Shown: piece by piece, positions 48,553-57,219 of the stretch
Layout: every line of letters starts with the position of its first letter
Position numbering within the stretch: position 1 is the stretch's first letter
DNA from: an uncultured Bacteroidota bacterium
GTDB lineage: Bacteria > Bacteroidota > Bacteroidia > Bacteroidales > VadinHA17
Length of the DNA stretch: 59,385 bases
Direction of reading: 5' to 3'
Assembly: GCA_937864815.1 (NCBI GenBank)
Contig: CALMJY010000330.1
Span: 1 to 59,385, forward strand
Translations under genes and position numbers: made by a program
The notes under the pieces: generated by a model
The model's input: the letters and a program-made list of their open reading frames with translations, nothing else
Told to the model about the DNA's origin: nothing
The model's database searches: none

Positions 48553-49906
48553 ATCTGACAATATTTCACAATTTATTATTGGTATTTTTTCATTCAGAAC
48601 TTTCAGTCTAACCCTGTTGGTTACAGGAGTGCTTTGGTTATCATCCTGTGAAGAAGATCCGACATTTATAGGAAAGGGGATTCTTCCCAGCACTGATTTT
48701 GTATCTGTTGTATCAACCGACACTTTCAATATCCTTTCCTATACGAAATATGATTACCCGCTCAGAACTGAAGCACAGACAGCACCATATATCGGAACAA
48801 ATTATGATCCCTATTTCGGTACTGTAACGAGTGAGTTCATTTCTCAGGTCAGGCTTGAAAGAGAATGGATTAAAGGGGATTACAATGTCGATTCTGTCAA
48901 ACTTGTTCTCAGGATACTGTCTGTATCAGGCTCCGGAGGATCAGTCAAGCAGCTCAGGATTACCGAGGTGGCGGATATGCTTTATGGAGATTCAGCATAT
49001 TATTCCAATACGCCGGTTGATACCACAGCTTATGGCATTACAGTTGATTTACCTGAACTAAGGACAGATACAGTAAATGTTGTAAACATAAATCTTCCCC
49101 CTTCATTTGGAGAGTATCTTATAAGGGATCAGGAAAAACTCTTTTACAGCCCAAGCAGTGAAGATTTCAGGAATTATTTCAAAGGAGTTTACCTGCGTAT
49201 TCTTTCAGCGTCTGAATCAAATCCTCTCCTAATCGGAATTGATGTTACACAAGCTTCTTTACTGGGAGATTACAGTGATTATTTTATAGTTTATATGCAT
49301 AACCAGGAAAGCACTTCTGAAAGATCCAGTTTCAGATTTCTTCTTGATCCTACAAAAAGAAACGCCTGCTATTCAAGGGTAAATCACAATTTCTCTACAG
49401 CAAGCCCCGATAAGGATTTCAGTGATATAGTGAATCAGCCAGTTCTTGACACACTCTCTTATGTTCAGGGGATGAATGGGGTTTATACAAAACTGATTAT
49501 TCACGGGCTGGAGGATATGAAGAATGATACTTCCAGAAGCAAGACGGCAATTAACAGGGCTACTCTCTTTATGCCTGTTCACTATGACGGAGAGTATTAT
49601 TCAGATGCAACTCTGCCGGATAACATCTATCTGAGATATTATAACAAGTCTGGTGTCAAACAATTGATACCTGACTATTTTATAGATGATTACCATGAAT
49701 ATTTTGGCGGGAAACTCGATACTGCCAATAACCGGTATAAATTCAATATTTCCAATTTCATTCAGGAATATTTTAATGATAAGGAAGGAATTTTAAAGCC
49801 TGAACTGGAGGTGTTCCAGAGTTCAGATGAAATTAAAAATGCTGTTTTTAAAGCGAATGAAAGCAAGTCACCTGCAAGACTTGAGATGACTATTACCAGG
49901 TTTTAA
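48533..49906 (+). CDS. DUF4270 lipoprotein
   Basis: 457 residues from ATG 48533, which overlaps the previous stop by 20 bases; an earlier ATG at 48485 would lengthen the overlap and add a non-signal tail. Lipobox WLSSC is followed by EEDPTFIGKGILPSTDFVSV, the DUF4270 hallmark. The remainder is beta-rich with repeated sandwich-like blocks. It is probably an outer membrane or surface lipoprotein of unknown role. It is coupled to the glycogen synthase-like gene, and its end is 10 bases from convergent rfbB. Confidence 0.86.
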   Translation: MTSYYHRSDNISQFIIGIFSFRTFSLTLLVTGVLWLSSCEEDPTFIGKGILPSTDFVSVVSTDTFNILSYTKYDYPLRTEAQTAPYIGTNYDPYFGTVTSEFISQVRLEREWIKGDYNVDSVKLVLRILSVSGSGGSVKQLRITEVADMLYGDSAYYSNTPVDTTAYGITVDLPELRTDTVNVVNINLPPSFGEYLIRDQEKLFYSPSSEDFRNYFKGVYLRILSASESNPLLIGIDVTQASLLGDYSDYFIVYMHNQESTSERSSFRFLLDPTKRNACYSRVNHNFSTASPDKDFSDIVNQPVLDTLSYVQGMNGVYTKLIIHGLEDMKNDTSRSKTAINRATLFMPVHYDGEYYSDATLPDNIYLRYYNKSGVKQLIPDYFIDDYHEYFGGKLDTANNRYKFNISNFIQEYFNDKEGILKPELEVFQSSDEIKNAVFKANESKSPARLEMTITRF

Positions 49907-49916
49907 ACCTGATCTA

Positions 49917-50972
49917 TTATCTGCCGGAATACATCATATCATAGTATTTTTCATATTCACCCGAAAGGATCCTTTCCAGCCACCTCGTGTTTGAAAGATA
50001 CCAGTCAACAGTTTTTTCCAGTCCGGCTGAGAATTCAGGAATAGGAGACCAGCCGAGTTCATTCTGAAGTTTTGACGAATCAATAGCATACCTCATATCA
50101 TGTCCGGGGCGATCCTTAACATAGGTTATAAGTTCTTCTGAAGTGCCTGGTTCGCGGTTTAACTTTTTGTCCATAATACTGCAAAGCAACCTGATAAGGT
50201 CTATGTTTTTCCATTCATTGTTTCCACCGATATTATAAGTATCACCCACCTTACCCCTGTGGAAGATCATATCGATTGCAATTGCATGATCCTCAACAAA
50301 AAGCCAGTCACGGATATTCTCTCCTTTGCCGTAAACAGGTATTGGTTTACTGTTCTTAATGTTATTTATGGCAAGGGGAATAAGTTTCTCAGGGAACTGG
50401 TTCGGACCATAATTATTTGAACAATTCGATATAACTACAGGAAGTCCGAATGTATGATGCCAGGCTCTTACAAGATGATCGGAGCTGGCTTTGGATGCGG
50501 AATATGGGCTTCTCGGATCATATGATGTCTCTTCAGTGAAGAATCCTTCTTTTCCAAGTGATCCATAAACTTCATCGGTTGATATATGATAGAATAGTTT
50601 ACCTTCAGGATTATCTTTCCAGTGCAGGCGGGCTGCATTCAGCAGATTAACCGTACCTATGATATTTGTAAAAACAAATTCATCAGGTCCGGTAATGGAG
50701 CGGTCAACATGCGATTCAGCTGCAAGATGAATCACCCCGTCAAAATTGTATTTTTCAAAGAGATCAAGTACAGCCTGCTTATTGACGATATCAATTTTTT
50801 CAAACCTGTAATTCACCGATGATTCAATATCAGTAATATTCTCAAGGTTACCTGCATAGGTAAGCTTATCAGCATTTACAACAAGATATTCCGGGTAGTT
50901 CTTTACAAACCTCCTGACCACATGTGAACCTATAAATCCGGCTCCTCCGGTAATAAGTATTTTCTTCTTCAT
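49917..50972 (-). CDS. rfbB: dTDP-glucose 4,6-dehydratase
   Basis: 351 residues, extended SDR. The NAD motif is TGGAGFIGSH (8-17), catalytic TDEVYGS is about 133, and YSASK (Y-3x-K) is about 157. It makes dTDP-4-keto-6-deoxyglucose, a precursor of rhamnose and other deoxysugars. rfbA, rfbC and rfbD are not here. It is the last gene of the sugar operon, 7 bases after galE. Confidence 0.94.
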   Translation of the reverse strand: MKKKILITGGAGFIGSHVVRRFVKNYPEYLVVNADKLTYAGNLENITDIESSVNYRFEKIDIVNKQAVLDLFEKYNFDGVIHLAAESHVDRSITGPDEFVFTNIIGTVNLLNAARLHWKDNPEGKLFYHISTDEVYGSLGKEGFFTEETSYDPRSPYSASKASSDHLVRAWHHTFGLPVVISNCSNNYGPNQFPEKLIPLAINNIKNSKPIPVYGKGENIRDWLFVEDHAIAIDMIFHRGKVGDTYNIGGNNEWKNIDLIRLLCSIMDKKLNREPGTSEELITYVKDRPGHDMRYAIDSSKLQNELGWSPIPEFSAGLEKTVDWYLSNTRWLERILSGEYEKYYDMMYSGR

Positions 50973-50979
50973 ACCAGTA

Positions 50980-52005
50980 CTATTTTTTTCTGATTTGATT
51001 CTCCCAGTCCCATGCGGTTTTCATTGCCTGATCAAGAGTACTGATTGTTTTCCACCCAAGTTCAATGTTTGCATAAGAGGGATCGGCCCATATTTTTTCA
51101 ATATCTCCGGGTCTTCTGTCAACGACTCTGTATTTTACCTTTACACCTGTGGCGCGTTCAAAAGCCTGGATAGCTTCAAGTACAGACACTCCCTGTCCGG
51201 TTCCGAGGTTAAAAACCTCATACCCCGATTTATTTTTCCCGTCTGTCAGTCTTTTAACTGCTACAACATGAGCCTTTGCCAGATCAACAACATGCAGATA
51301 GTCCCTGATGCAATATCCGTCAGGAGTATCGTAATCATTACCAAATACTTTAAGCTCATCTCTGAGGCCGTGAGCTGTCTGCGTTATATACGGGACAAGG
51401 TTTTCAGGTATTCCCCTTGGCAATTCACCGATAAGTGCAGAAGGATGAGCCCCTATCGGATTGAAATATCGCAGGGCAATAGCTCTGATGTTTTCATCCG
51501 AGCTTACAGTATCCCTGATAATTGCTTCACCAACCTGCTTGGTATTGCCATATGGAGACGTCGCCGGTTGAAGTGGTGCATCTTCTGTAACGGGAAGCTT
51601 CTCTGGCTGACCATAAACAGTGCAGGACGATGAGAATACAAGATTGGAGACCATGAATTTCTTCATAGCCTCCATAAGATTGATAAGAGAAACAAGATTA
51701 TTCCTGTAATATTCGAGAGGTTTTCGGACAGATTCACCCACTGCCTTATATGCTGCAAAATGAATAATTGCAGAGATATTCTTATTCCTGCTGAAGAAGT
51801 CAGTAAGTTTTTCATTGTCACAGATGTCCAGAACCTCAAAACCAGGTTTTGTTCCTGTTATTTTTTCGATTCTCTCAATGACTTCTATTTCGGAATTATA
51901 CAGGTTATCAATTATGACGACTTCAAATCCTTCATTGATTAGTTCAACTGCAGTGTGCGAACCAATATAACCTGTACCACCGGTTACCAGTATTTTCTTT
52001 TTCAT
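50980..52005 (-). CDS. galE: UDP-glucose 4-epimerase
   Basis: 341 residues, extended SDR. TGGTGYIGSHTAVELI is at 8-23, the YGNTK catalytic motif is about 152, and SSSCTVYGQP and LRYFNPIGAHPS are present as in GalE. It interconverts UDP-glucose and UDP-galactose, or the GlcNAc forms. It lies 6 bases after the nucleotide-sugar dehydrogenase gene. Confidence 0.94.
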   Translation of the reverse strand: MKKKILVTGGTGYIGSHTAVELINEGFEVVIIDNLYNSEIEVIERIEKITGTKPGFEVLDICDNEKLTDFFSRNKNISAIIHFAAYKAVGESVRKPLEYYRNNLVSLINLMEAMKKFMVSNLVFSSSCTVYGQPEKLPVTEDAPLQPATSPYGNTKQVGEAIIRDTVSSDENIRAIALRYFNPIGAHPSALIGELPRGIPENLVPYITQTAHGLRDELKVFGNDYDTPDGYCIRDYLHVVDLAKAHVVAVKRLTDGKNKSGYEVFNLGTGQGVSVLEAIQAFERATGVKVKYRVVDRRPGDIEKIWADPSYANIELGWKTISTLDQAMKTAWDWENQIRKK

Positions 52006-52011
52006 TTTAAT

Positions 52012-53304
52012 CTATAAGCTCCAATAAGTATGATTATGTATCTTTCCACGAAGGATACCTTTAACATCAACAACTATCCCGTCCTTGTTCAATAATGACG
52101 AGAAGAATGATTCATCCAGATTCATGTATTCATTATGGCTTACTGCCAGAATCACAGCATCATATTTCCCTGATGGTTTTTCTTTAAGGTCAATTCCGTA
52201 CTCCTCCTTAACTTCATGTTTTGAGGCTCCCGGGTCAATAATATCAAACTTTATCCCGAAATCATCCAGTTCACTAATAACATCAATCACCTTTGAATTG
52301 CGGATATCTGTGACATTCTCCTTGAATGTAATACCCATAATGAGAACCCGTGAATCTTTGAGTCCCTTACCGGCATGGACTATTTTTTTTACAGTCTGCT
52401 TGCCAATATATCTTCCCATGCTGTCATTAATGAATCTGCCTGAATCTATCATCTGGGGATGATACCCAAGCGCTTTTGCCTTATATGAGAGATAATACGG
52501 ATCAACCCCTATACAATGTCCTCCGACAAGTCCCGGGAAAAATTTCAGGAAGTTCCATTTGGTACCGGCAGCTTCAAGAACCTCGAATGTGTTGATCCCC
52601 ATTTTGTTGAAGATAATTGAGAGCTCATTCATGAAGGCAATATTGATATCGCGCTGTGTGTTTTCAATAATCTTTGCTGCTTCAGCCACTTTTATTGAGC
52701 TTGCTTTATGAACACCCGCTGTGATTATCATTTCATACACTTTTGTAATATTATCGGCTGATTCCTCATCACATCCGCTGGTAACTTTAACAATTTTTGT
52801 CAGAGTATGATTATGATCCCCCGGGTTGATCCTTTCAGGTGAGAATCCAACTTTGAAATCTCTTATATATTTCAATCCTGAAAATCTCTCCAGCACCGGA
52901 ACACAATCTTCCTCGGTACAGCCCGGGTAAACAGTTGATTCGTATACTACATAATCACCCTTTTTCAGAACCTTTCCCACGGTTTCAGATGCTTTAATAA
53001 CAGGAGTAAGATCGGGCAGATTTGTTTTTGTTGTAGGAGTGGGAACGGCTATTATATGAAATGATGCGGAACGCAGGTCTTCAGGATTGCTGGTGAGCAG
53101 GATATCAGTATCCCTGAAAGCCTCTGAAGTTAGCTCATTGCTGGGATCAATGCCTTTTTTCATTAGTTCAACCCTCTCGGGTTTGATGTCAAATCCGACA
53201 ACCTTTATTTTTTTTGCAAATTCGAGGGCAATTGGCAATCCTACATAGCCAAGGCCTATTAAGGACAGTTTGGTCTCCTTTTTAAGTAGTTGTTCAAAAA
53301 TCAT
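52012..53304 (-). CDS. wbpA: UDP-GlcNAc/GalNAc 6-dehydrogenase (WbpA/TviB type)
   Basis: 430 residues. N-terminal IGLGYVGLPIALEFAKK (16-32) binds NAD. The middle domain carries GTKWNFLKFFPGLVGGHCIGVDPYYL with the catalytic cysteine in GGHCIG. The C-terminal domain has GITFKENVTDIRNSKV. Wording and length fit the WbpA/TviB/WbpO branch, which oxidises C6 of a UDP-N-acetylhexosamine, rather than UDP-glucose dehydrogenase. Next to wbpB-, wbpE- and wbpD-like genes this points to UDP-GlcNAcA. Its start overlaps the wbpB-like stop by 4 bases. Confidence 0.86.
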   Translation of the reverse strand: MIFEQLLKKETKLSLIGLGYVGLPIALEFAKKIKVVGFDIKPERVELMKKGIDPSNELTSEAFRDTDILLTSNPEDLRSASFHIIAVPTPTTKTNLPDLTPVIKASETVGKVLKKGDYVVYESTVYPGCTEEDCVPVLERFSGLKYIRDFKVGFSPERINPGDHNHTLTKIVKVTSGCDEESADNITKVYEMIITAGVHKASSIKVAEAAKIIENTQRDINIAFMNELSIIFNKMGINTFEVLEAAGTKWNFLKFFPGLVGGHCIGVDPYYLSYKAKALGYHPQMIDSGRFINDSMGRYIGKQTVKKIVHAGKGLKDSRVLIMGITFKENVTDIRNSKVIDVISELDDFGIKFDIIDPGASKHEVKEEYGIDLKEKPSGKYDAVILAVSHNEYMNLDESFFSSLLNKDGIVVDVKGILRGKIHNHTYWSL

Positions 53305-54257
53305 AACACTTTTTTTAATATTGGATGGTAATTCCCCTGCAATCCTGCAGGTTTTGAATTTCTTATTGTATAAACAGTTTCCACTGATTGTCTGGCTTCA
53401 CTTATTCCGAAACCTCTTCCTTCGAGAATCTCCCTGTAAGTCTGGGTATGGAGATCAGTAAAACCTTCACTGAATTCAATCTCTTCACCGTCAACAGTAA
53501 TTGACCTGTAAGTTCTTTTCCCTGATTTTTTTACATCATCGGGGATGTCATTGTAATCGAGGCTCAGGAACCATCTTACCCTTGCATTTTCCAGTTCAAG
53601 AAACCCGGCTGACCTGTTCTTTTCCGAGATATGCACCAGATTGGATTTTGTATTTCCGAAAATCCATGACAGCATATCGAAAAAATGTATTCCTATGTTT
53701 GTAGCAACTCCTCCCGATTTCTGGATATCTCCCTTCCATGAGATATTGTACCAGTTCCCACGGCTGGTTATATATGACATATCAATATCATATACTTTTC
53801 CTGCGGGACCCTTTTTAATCCTGTCTCTAAGCTCAACAATTTTCGGATGAAGACGTAGCTGAAGGACCGTATATATTTTATTTCCCGTTTCTTTCTCAAT
53901 TTCCTGCAAAGCATCAATATTCCATGGATTTAGCACAATAGGTTTTTCACAGATCGCATCAGCATGATGCCGTAAAGCAAAACGGATATGTGAATCATGC
54001 AGGTAGTTTGGGGAACAAATGCTTACATAGTCAATCTTTGTGCCTGTCCTTTTGAGTTTATCAATATGCCTGTCGAATCTTTCAAATTCAACAAAAAAAT
54101 CGCTTTCCGGGAAATAACTGTCGATGCGGCCCACGCTGTCAAACTTATCCAGGCTTGCAAGAAGGTTATTGCCGGTTTCCTTTATTGCATGAAGGTGCCT
54201 GACGGCAATATATCCGGCAACACCAATAATTCCAAAATTCTTAGAAGCTGCATTCAT
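53301..54257 (-). CDS. wbpB: Gfo/Idh/MocA oxidoreductase, WbpB/WlbA-like
   Basis: 318 residues. The N-terminal Rossmann motif reads FGIIGVAGYIAVRHL (8-22), with the EKPIVLNPW active-site motif at about 100. GNWYNISWKGDIQKSGGVATNIGIHFFD is the hallmark of the WlbA/WbpB branch, which oxidises C3 of UDP-GlcNAcA to a 3-keto sugar. The partner aminotransferase and acetyltransferase genes lie just upstream in the operon. Confidence 0.88.
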   Translation of the reverse strand: MNAASKNFGIIGVAGYIAVRHLHAIKETGNNLLASLDKFDSVGRIDSYFPESDFFVEFERFDRHIDKLKRTGTKIDYVSICSPNYLHDSHIRFALRHHADAICEKPIVLNPWNIDALQEIEKETGNKIYTVLQLRLHPKIVELRDRIKKGPAGKVYDIDMSYITSRGNWYNISWKGDIQKSGGVATNIGIHFFDMLSWIFGNTKSNLVHISEKNRSAGFLELENARVRWFLSLDYNDIPDDVKKSGKRTYRSITVDGEEIEFSEGFTDLHTQTYREILEGRGFGISEARQSVETVYTIRNSKPAGLQGNYHPILKKVL

Positions 54258-54286
54258 AAGGAAAATCTCTTATCAGGGATGTAAAA

Positions 54287-54868
54287 CTACGGATTAATTT
54301 TATAAACCTTGCCATCTTCAAGCCTGTATCTCTCTCCGCTTTCCGGGCAAGTAGCGATTCCATTATTGCCGAATGCAAGTTTATGGCCGTATTCGCTCAT
54401 CCAGCCTGTCTGGCGTGCAGGATTACCAACAACAAGAGCATAAGGCTTAACCTCTTTTGTCACAACAGCTCCGGCTCCGATAAATGAGAAAGTTCCTATT
54501 CTATTGCCACATACTATTGTTGCATTTGCGCCAATTGAAGCTCCCTTTTCCACAATAGTTTTGGCGTACTGTTCTTTCCTGATTATTGCGCTTCTGGGAT
54601 TAATTATATTGGTAAAAACCATTGAAGGACCAAGGAATACATCATCCTCACATATCACTCCTGTATAGATCGAAACATTATTCTGGACCTTGACATTTTT
54701 TCCGAGCCTGACCCCGGGTGAAATAACAACATTCTGACCTATGTTGCAGTTTTCACCAATTTCTGAATCCTTCATAATATGACTGAAATGCCATATTTTC
54801 GTTCCTTTTCCGATTTTGCAGCCATCATCAATTACGGCCGTCTCATGAGCAAAATATTCCATTTCCAT
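54287..54868 (-). CDS. wbpD: hexapeptide N-acetyltransferase, WbpD/WlbB-like
   Basis: 193 residues of left-handed beta-helix with hexapeptide repeats (IGENCNIGQNVVISPGV, VKVQNNVSIYTGV, IGANATIVCGN). The wording FTNIINPRSAIIRKEQY fits the WbpD/WlbB group, which acetylates the 3-amino group of UDP-GlcNAc(3N)A. The ATG overlaps the last base of the aminotransferase stop codon. Confidence 0.88.
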   Translation of the reverse strand: MEMEYFAHETAVIDDGCKIGKGTKIWHFSHIMKDSEIGENCNIGQNVVISPGVRLGKNVKVQNNVSIYTGVICEDDVFLGPSMVFTNIINPRSAIIRKEQYAKTIVEKGASIGANATIVCGNRIGTFSFIGAGAVVTKEVKPYALVVGNPARQTGWMSEYGHKLAFGNNGIATCPESGERYRLEDGKVYKINP

Positions 54869-56004
54869 CAGGCTGTTTTATCAAAGAATTTTATGATACT
54901 GGAGGTAATAAAGTCAAGCTGTTCCTGTTCCATTTCGGGGTGCATCGGCAGTGACAGTACCTCTTTGCACAAGGCAGTGGTGACAGGAAAATCGGTTTCA
55001 TCATATCCCGGCTTTCTGTAGGCCTCCTGCAAATGAAGGGGACCGGGGTAATAAATCATTGCAGGGATTTTGAGTGATTCAAGGTATTTCTTCAGTTCAT
55101 CACGTTTTCCATTTCTTACTCTAAGTGTGTACTGGTGAAATATATGCGTTGAATAGGCTGCTCTTTCAGGCAGGATAAGTGACAGGCAACCTGCAAATGC
55201 TTCATCATAAAATTCTGCTGCATTTTTCCTTGCAGCATTGAACCCGGAAAGATATTTCAGCTTGACTCTCAGAATTGCTGCCTGCAGCGTATCAAGCCTT
55301 GAATTGACACCTATATCAGAATAATGGTATCTTTCTTTCATGCCATGGTTGGCAATGCTTCTGAGTTTCATGGCAAGGATTTCATTATTGGTATAGAGAG
55401 CTCCTCCGTCACCATAACAACCAAGATTTTTGGAAGGAAAGAAGGAAGTCGTGCCGATATGACCAATTGTTCCTGCCTTCTTAACCGAGCCATCGCTGAA
55501 AATATAATCAGCCCCTGTAGCCTGGGCTGCATCTTCAATTACAAAGAGATCATGTTCTTTTGCAATCGCCATAATTTTCTCCATATCGGCACACTGACCG
55601 AAAAGATGTACCGGGACAATAGCTTTTGTTTTGGGACTTAATGCTCTTCTTACAGCATCAACTGATATATTGAAAGTTCCGGGTTCCGGGTCCACAAGTA
55701 CAAGTTTTAATCCAAGCAGTGCCACTACCTCTACTGTAGCAATGAATGTAAAATTTGTTGTAATTACTTCATCGCCAGGTTTCAGTCCAAGAGCCATAAT
55801 GGCAAGCTGAAGGGCGTCAGTCCCGTTGGCGCACGATATAACATGCCTGACTCCCATATATTTCTGCAGTTCCTCTTCGAAGAGTTTTACTTCTGGTCCC
55901 TTAATGAATGCAGTTGATTCCAGAACAGATTTAATTGCGCTGTCTATTTCAGGTCCGATCCTGTCATACTGGGCCCTCAGATCAACCATCTGAATATCTC
56001 TCAT
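54868..56004 (-). CDS. wbpE: DegT/DnrJ/EryC1 aminotransferase, WbpE/WlbC-like
   Basis: 378 residues, PLP type. QMVDLRAQYDRIGPEID is the N terminus and GTDALQLAIMALGLKPGDEVI is the PLP phosphate region. The Schiff-base lysine is in SFFPSKNLGCYGDGG (about 190). It transfers an amino group to the 3-keto sugar made by the WbpB-like enzyme. PorR of Porphyromonas is an enzyme of this class. It is the first gene of the six-gene sugar operon; no exact -7 box was found in the 44-base gap before the next divergent promoter. Confidence 0.88.
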   Translation of the reverse strand: MRDIQMVDLRAQYDRIGPEIDSAIKSVLESTAFIKGPEVKLFEEELQKYMGVRHVISCANGTDALQLAIMALGLKPGDEVITTNFTFIATVEVVALLGLKLVLVDPEPGTFNISVDAVRRALSPKTKAIVPVHLFGQCADMEKIMAIAKEHDLFVIEDAAQATGADYIFSDGSVKKAGTIGHIGTTSFFPSKNLGCYGDGGALYTNNEILAMKLRSIANHGMKERYHYSDIGVNSRLDTLQAAILRVKLKYLSGFNAARKNAAEFYDEAFAGCLSLILPERAAYSTHIFHQYTLRVRNGKRDELKKYLESLKIPAMIYYPGPLHLQEAYRKPGYDETDFPVTTALCKEVLSLPMHPEMEQEQLDFITSSIIKFFDKTA

Positions 56005-56024
56005 ATAAACAAAATATCTGAAGA

Positions 56025-56055
56025 ATTGCGAAGATAACTTATTTTCTTAAATTTG
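56025..56055 (+). promoter_or_regulatory. promoter of the HU-CCDC81/SPOR gene
   Basis: TTG (56025-56027), 20 bases, TAAATTTG (56048-56055), 25 bases before the GTG start at 56081. Confidence 0.5.
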
Positions 56056-56080
56056 TATTTACATAAATAATGAACTCAAG

Positions 56081-57046
56081 GTGGATATTACAGCATTTAT
56101 CAGGGAATTACTTTTTGGACATGACTGTGTTATAGTCCCGGGTTTTGGTGGATTTATTGGGAATTATACTCCTGCCCAGGTTGACAGGAACACAGGTACT
56201 TTCTATCCCCCGGTGAAGCAGATTTCCTTCAACCGGAACCTTAATCATAACGATGGGCTCCTGGTTGGCAGGATTTCGGGCACCCTGAATATTAATTATG
56301 GCGATGCAAGAACCATTGCCGAGAAGTTTGTTGCCGACCTGAGGAAAAAGCTTGAAAATGGAGAAAGGGTCGTTTTTGACAATATCGGAACCTTTGTAAA
56401 TAACCATGAAGGTAATATTCAGTTTGAGCCGGACAGAAGTGTGAATTATCATCTTGATTCCTATGGTCTGGAATCATTTCAGTGTATGCCTCTCGAGGGA
56501 TATGATGTCCGTAAACGTATTTTAAAGCAAAAAACTAAGGATCCTGTACAGCATATTTCAACGCGGAAGATTTTATGGAGAGCCGCCGTTATTGTTCCTC
56601 TTCTGTCAGTCATTGTTGCAGTACCCCTGATAACTGATATCTTCAAACCAAAAGTTGAGGCATCAACAATGAACCCTCTTGTTACGGAAGAATTTGAACA
56701 CAACAGAGCTGCAGTGGATAAGACAGAGAAACCTGTTATTGATATTTCAGCTGAAATCACTTCAAAAGCTAATGAGGTTATCCCGGCTAAGGTGGCTGAA
56801 GAAAATGCAGTAATTCCTTCTGTGGGTAGCTACCAGTTGATTACGGGAAGTTTCAGATTGAAGGAAAATGCACAGAAACAGGCTAATATGCTGATGGAGG
56901 AAGGTTTTTCTCCGGAAATAGTATCATCCGCAAATGGATTTTTCAGAGTCAGTGCAATTACCTGCAGCAACATTGAGTCAGCTGAATTAAAAAAAGACAG
57001 CCTTGCTGGAAAATTCCCCGGAGCCTGGATAATCAGAAAAAGATAG
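56081..57046 (+). CDS. HU-CCDC81 and SPOR domain membrane protein
   Basis: 321 residues, GTG start (56081); the ATG at 56070 is out of frame. Residues 1-60 (ITAFIRELLFGHDCVIVPGFGGFIGNY) and 60-130 (a second HU-like half with KLENGERVVFDNIGTF) are the two HU-CCDC81 domains. A membrane helix follows (ILWRAAVIVPLLSVIVAVPLI, about 163-185), then a linker and a C-terminal SPOR domain (YQLITGSFRLKENAQKQANML), which binds denuded peptidoglycan. The HU fold would lie in the cytoplasm and SPOR in the periplasm, so it may link the nucleoid or a cytoplasmic partner to the cell wall at the septum; this role is inferred. Confidence 0.87.
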   Translation: MDITAFIRELLFGHDCVIVPGFGGFIGNYTPAQVDRNTGTFYPPVKQISFNRNLNHNDGLLVGRISGTLNINYGDARTIAEKFVADLRKKLENGERVVFDNIGTFVNNHEGNIQFEPDRSVNYHLDSYGLESFQCMPLEGYDVRKRILKQKTKDPVQHISTRKILWRAAVIVPLLSVIVAVPLITDIFKPKVEASTMNPLVTEEFEHNRAAVDKTEKPVIDISAEITSKANEVIPAKVAEENAVIPSVGSYQLITGSFRLKENAQKQANMLMEEGFSPEIVSSANGFFRVSAITCSNIESAELKKDSLAGKFPGAWIIRKR

Positions 57047-57088
57047 TGTTAATAAAATAACAAAAGGAAGCTGACTTATAACTCAGGG

Positions 57089-57119
57089 TTTACCCCCAAA
57101 TCCGCCAGGGGGGACTTAG
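57089..57119 (-). repeat. G/C-rich palindromic repeat, copy C (inverted)
   Basis: Inverted relative of copies A and B: the TTTACCCCC arm (57089-57097) pairs perfectly over 9 bases with GGGGGTAAA (57157-57165) of copy B, and its GGGGGG run (57108-57113) faces the C run of copy B. The centre is diverged (TCCGCCA). B and C form a large stem-loop in the convergent gap before metG. Confidence 0.75.
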
Positions 57120-57138
57120 GGAAAATTTCTGTATTTGA

Positions 57139-57162
57139 AGCCCCCCTTGGGGGGTTGGGGGT
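57139..57162 (+). repeat. G/C-rich palindromic repeat, copy B
   Basis: Identical over 24 bases to copy A (7021-7044), 50 kb apart. With inverted copy C it makes a paired arrangement like bacterial REP/BIME elements. It may act as a terminator between the convergent HU/SPOR and metG genes. Confidence 0.8.
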
Positions 57163-57219
57163 AAAATAGGGATTTAGAGATATATCTTTTTATCCAACAT
57201 TATTTTATACTTCTATCTC

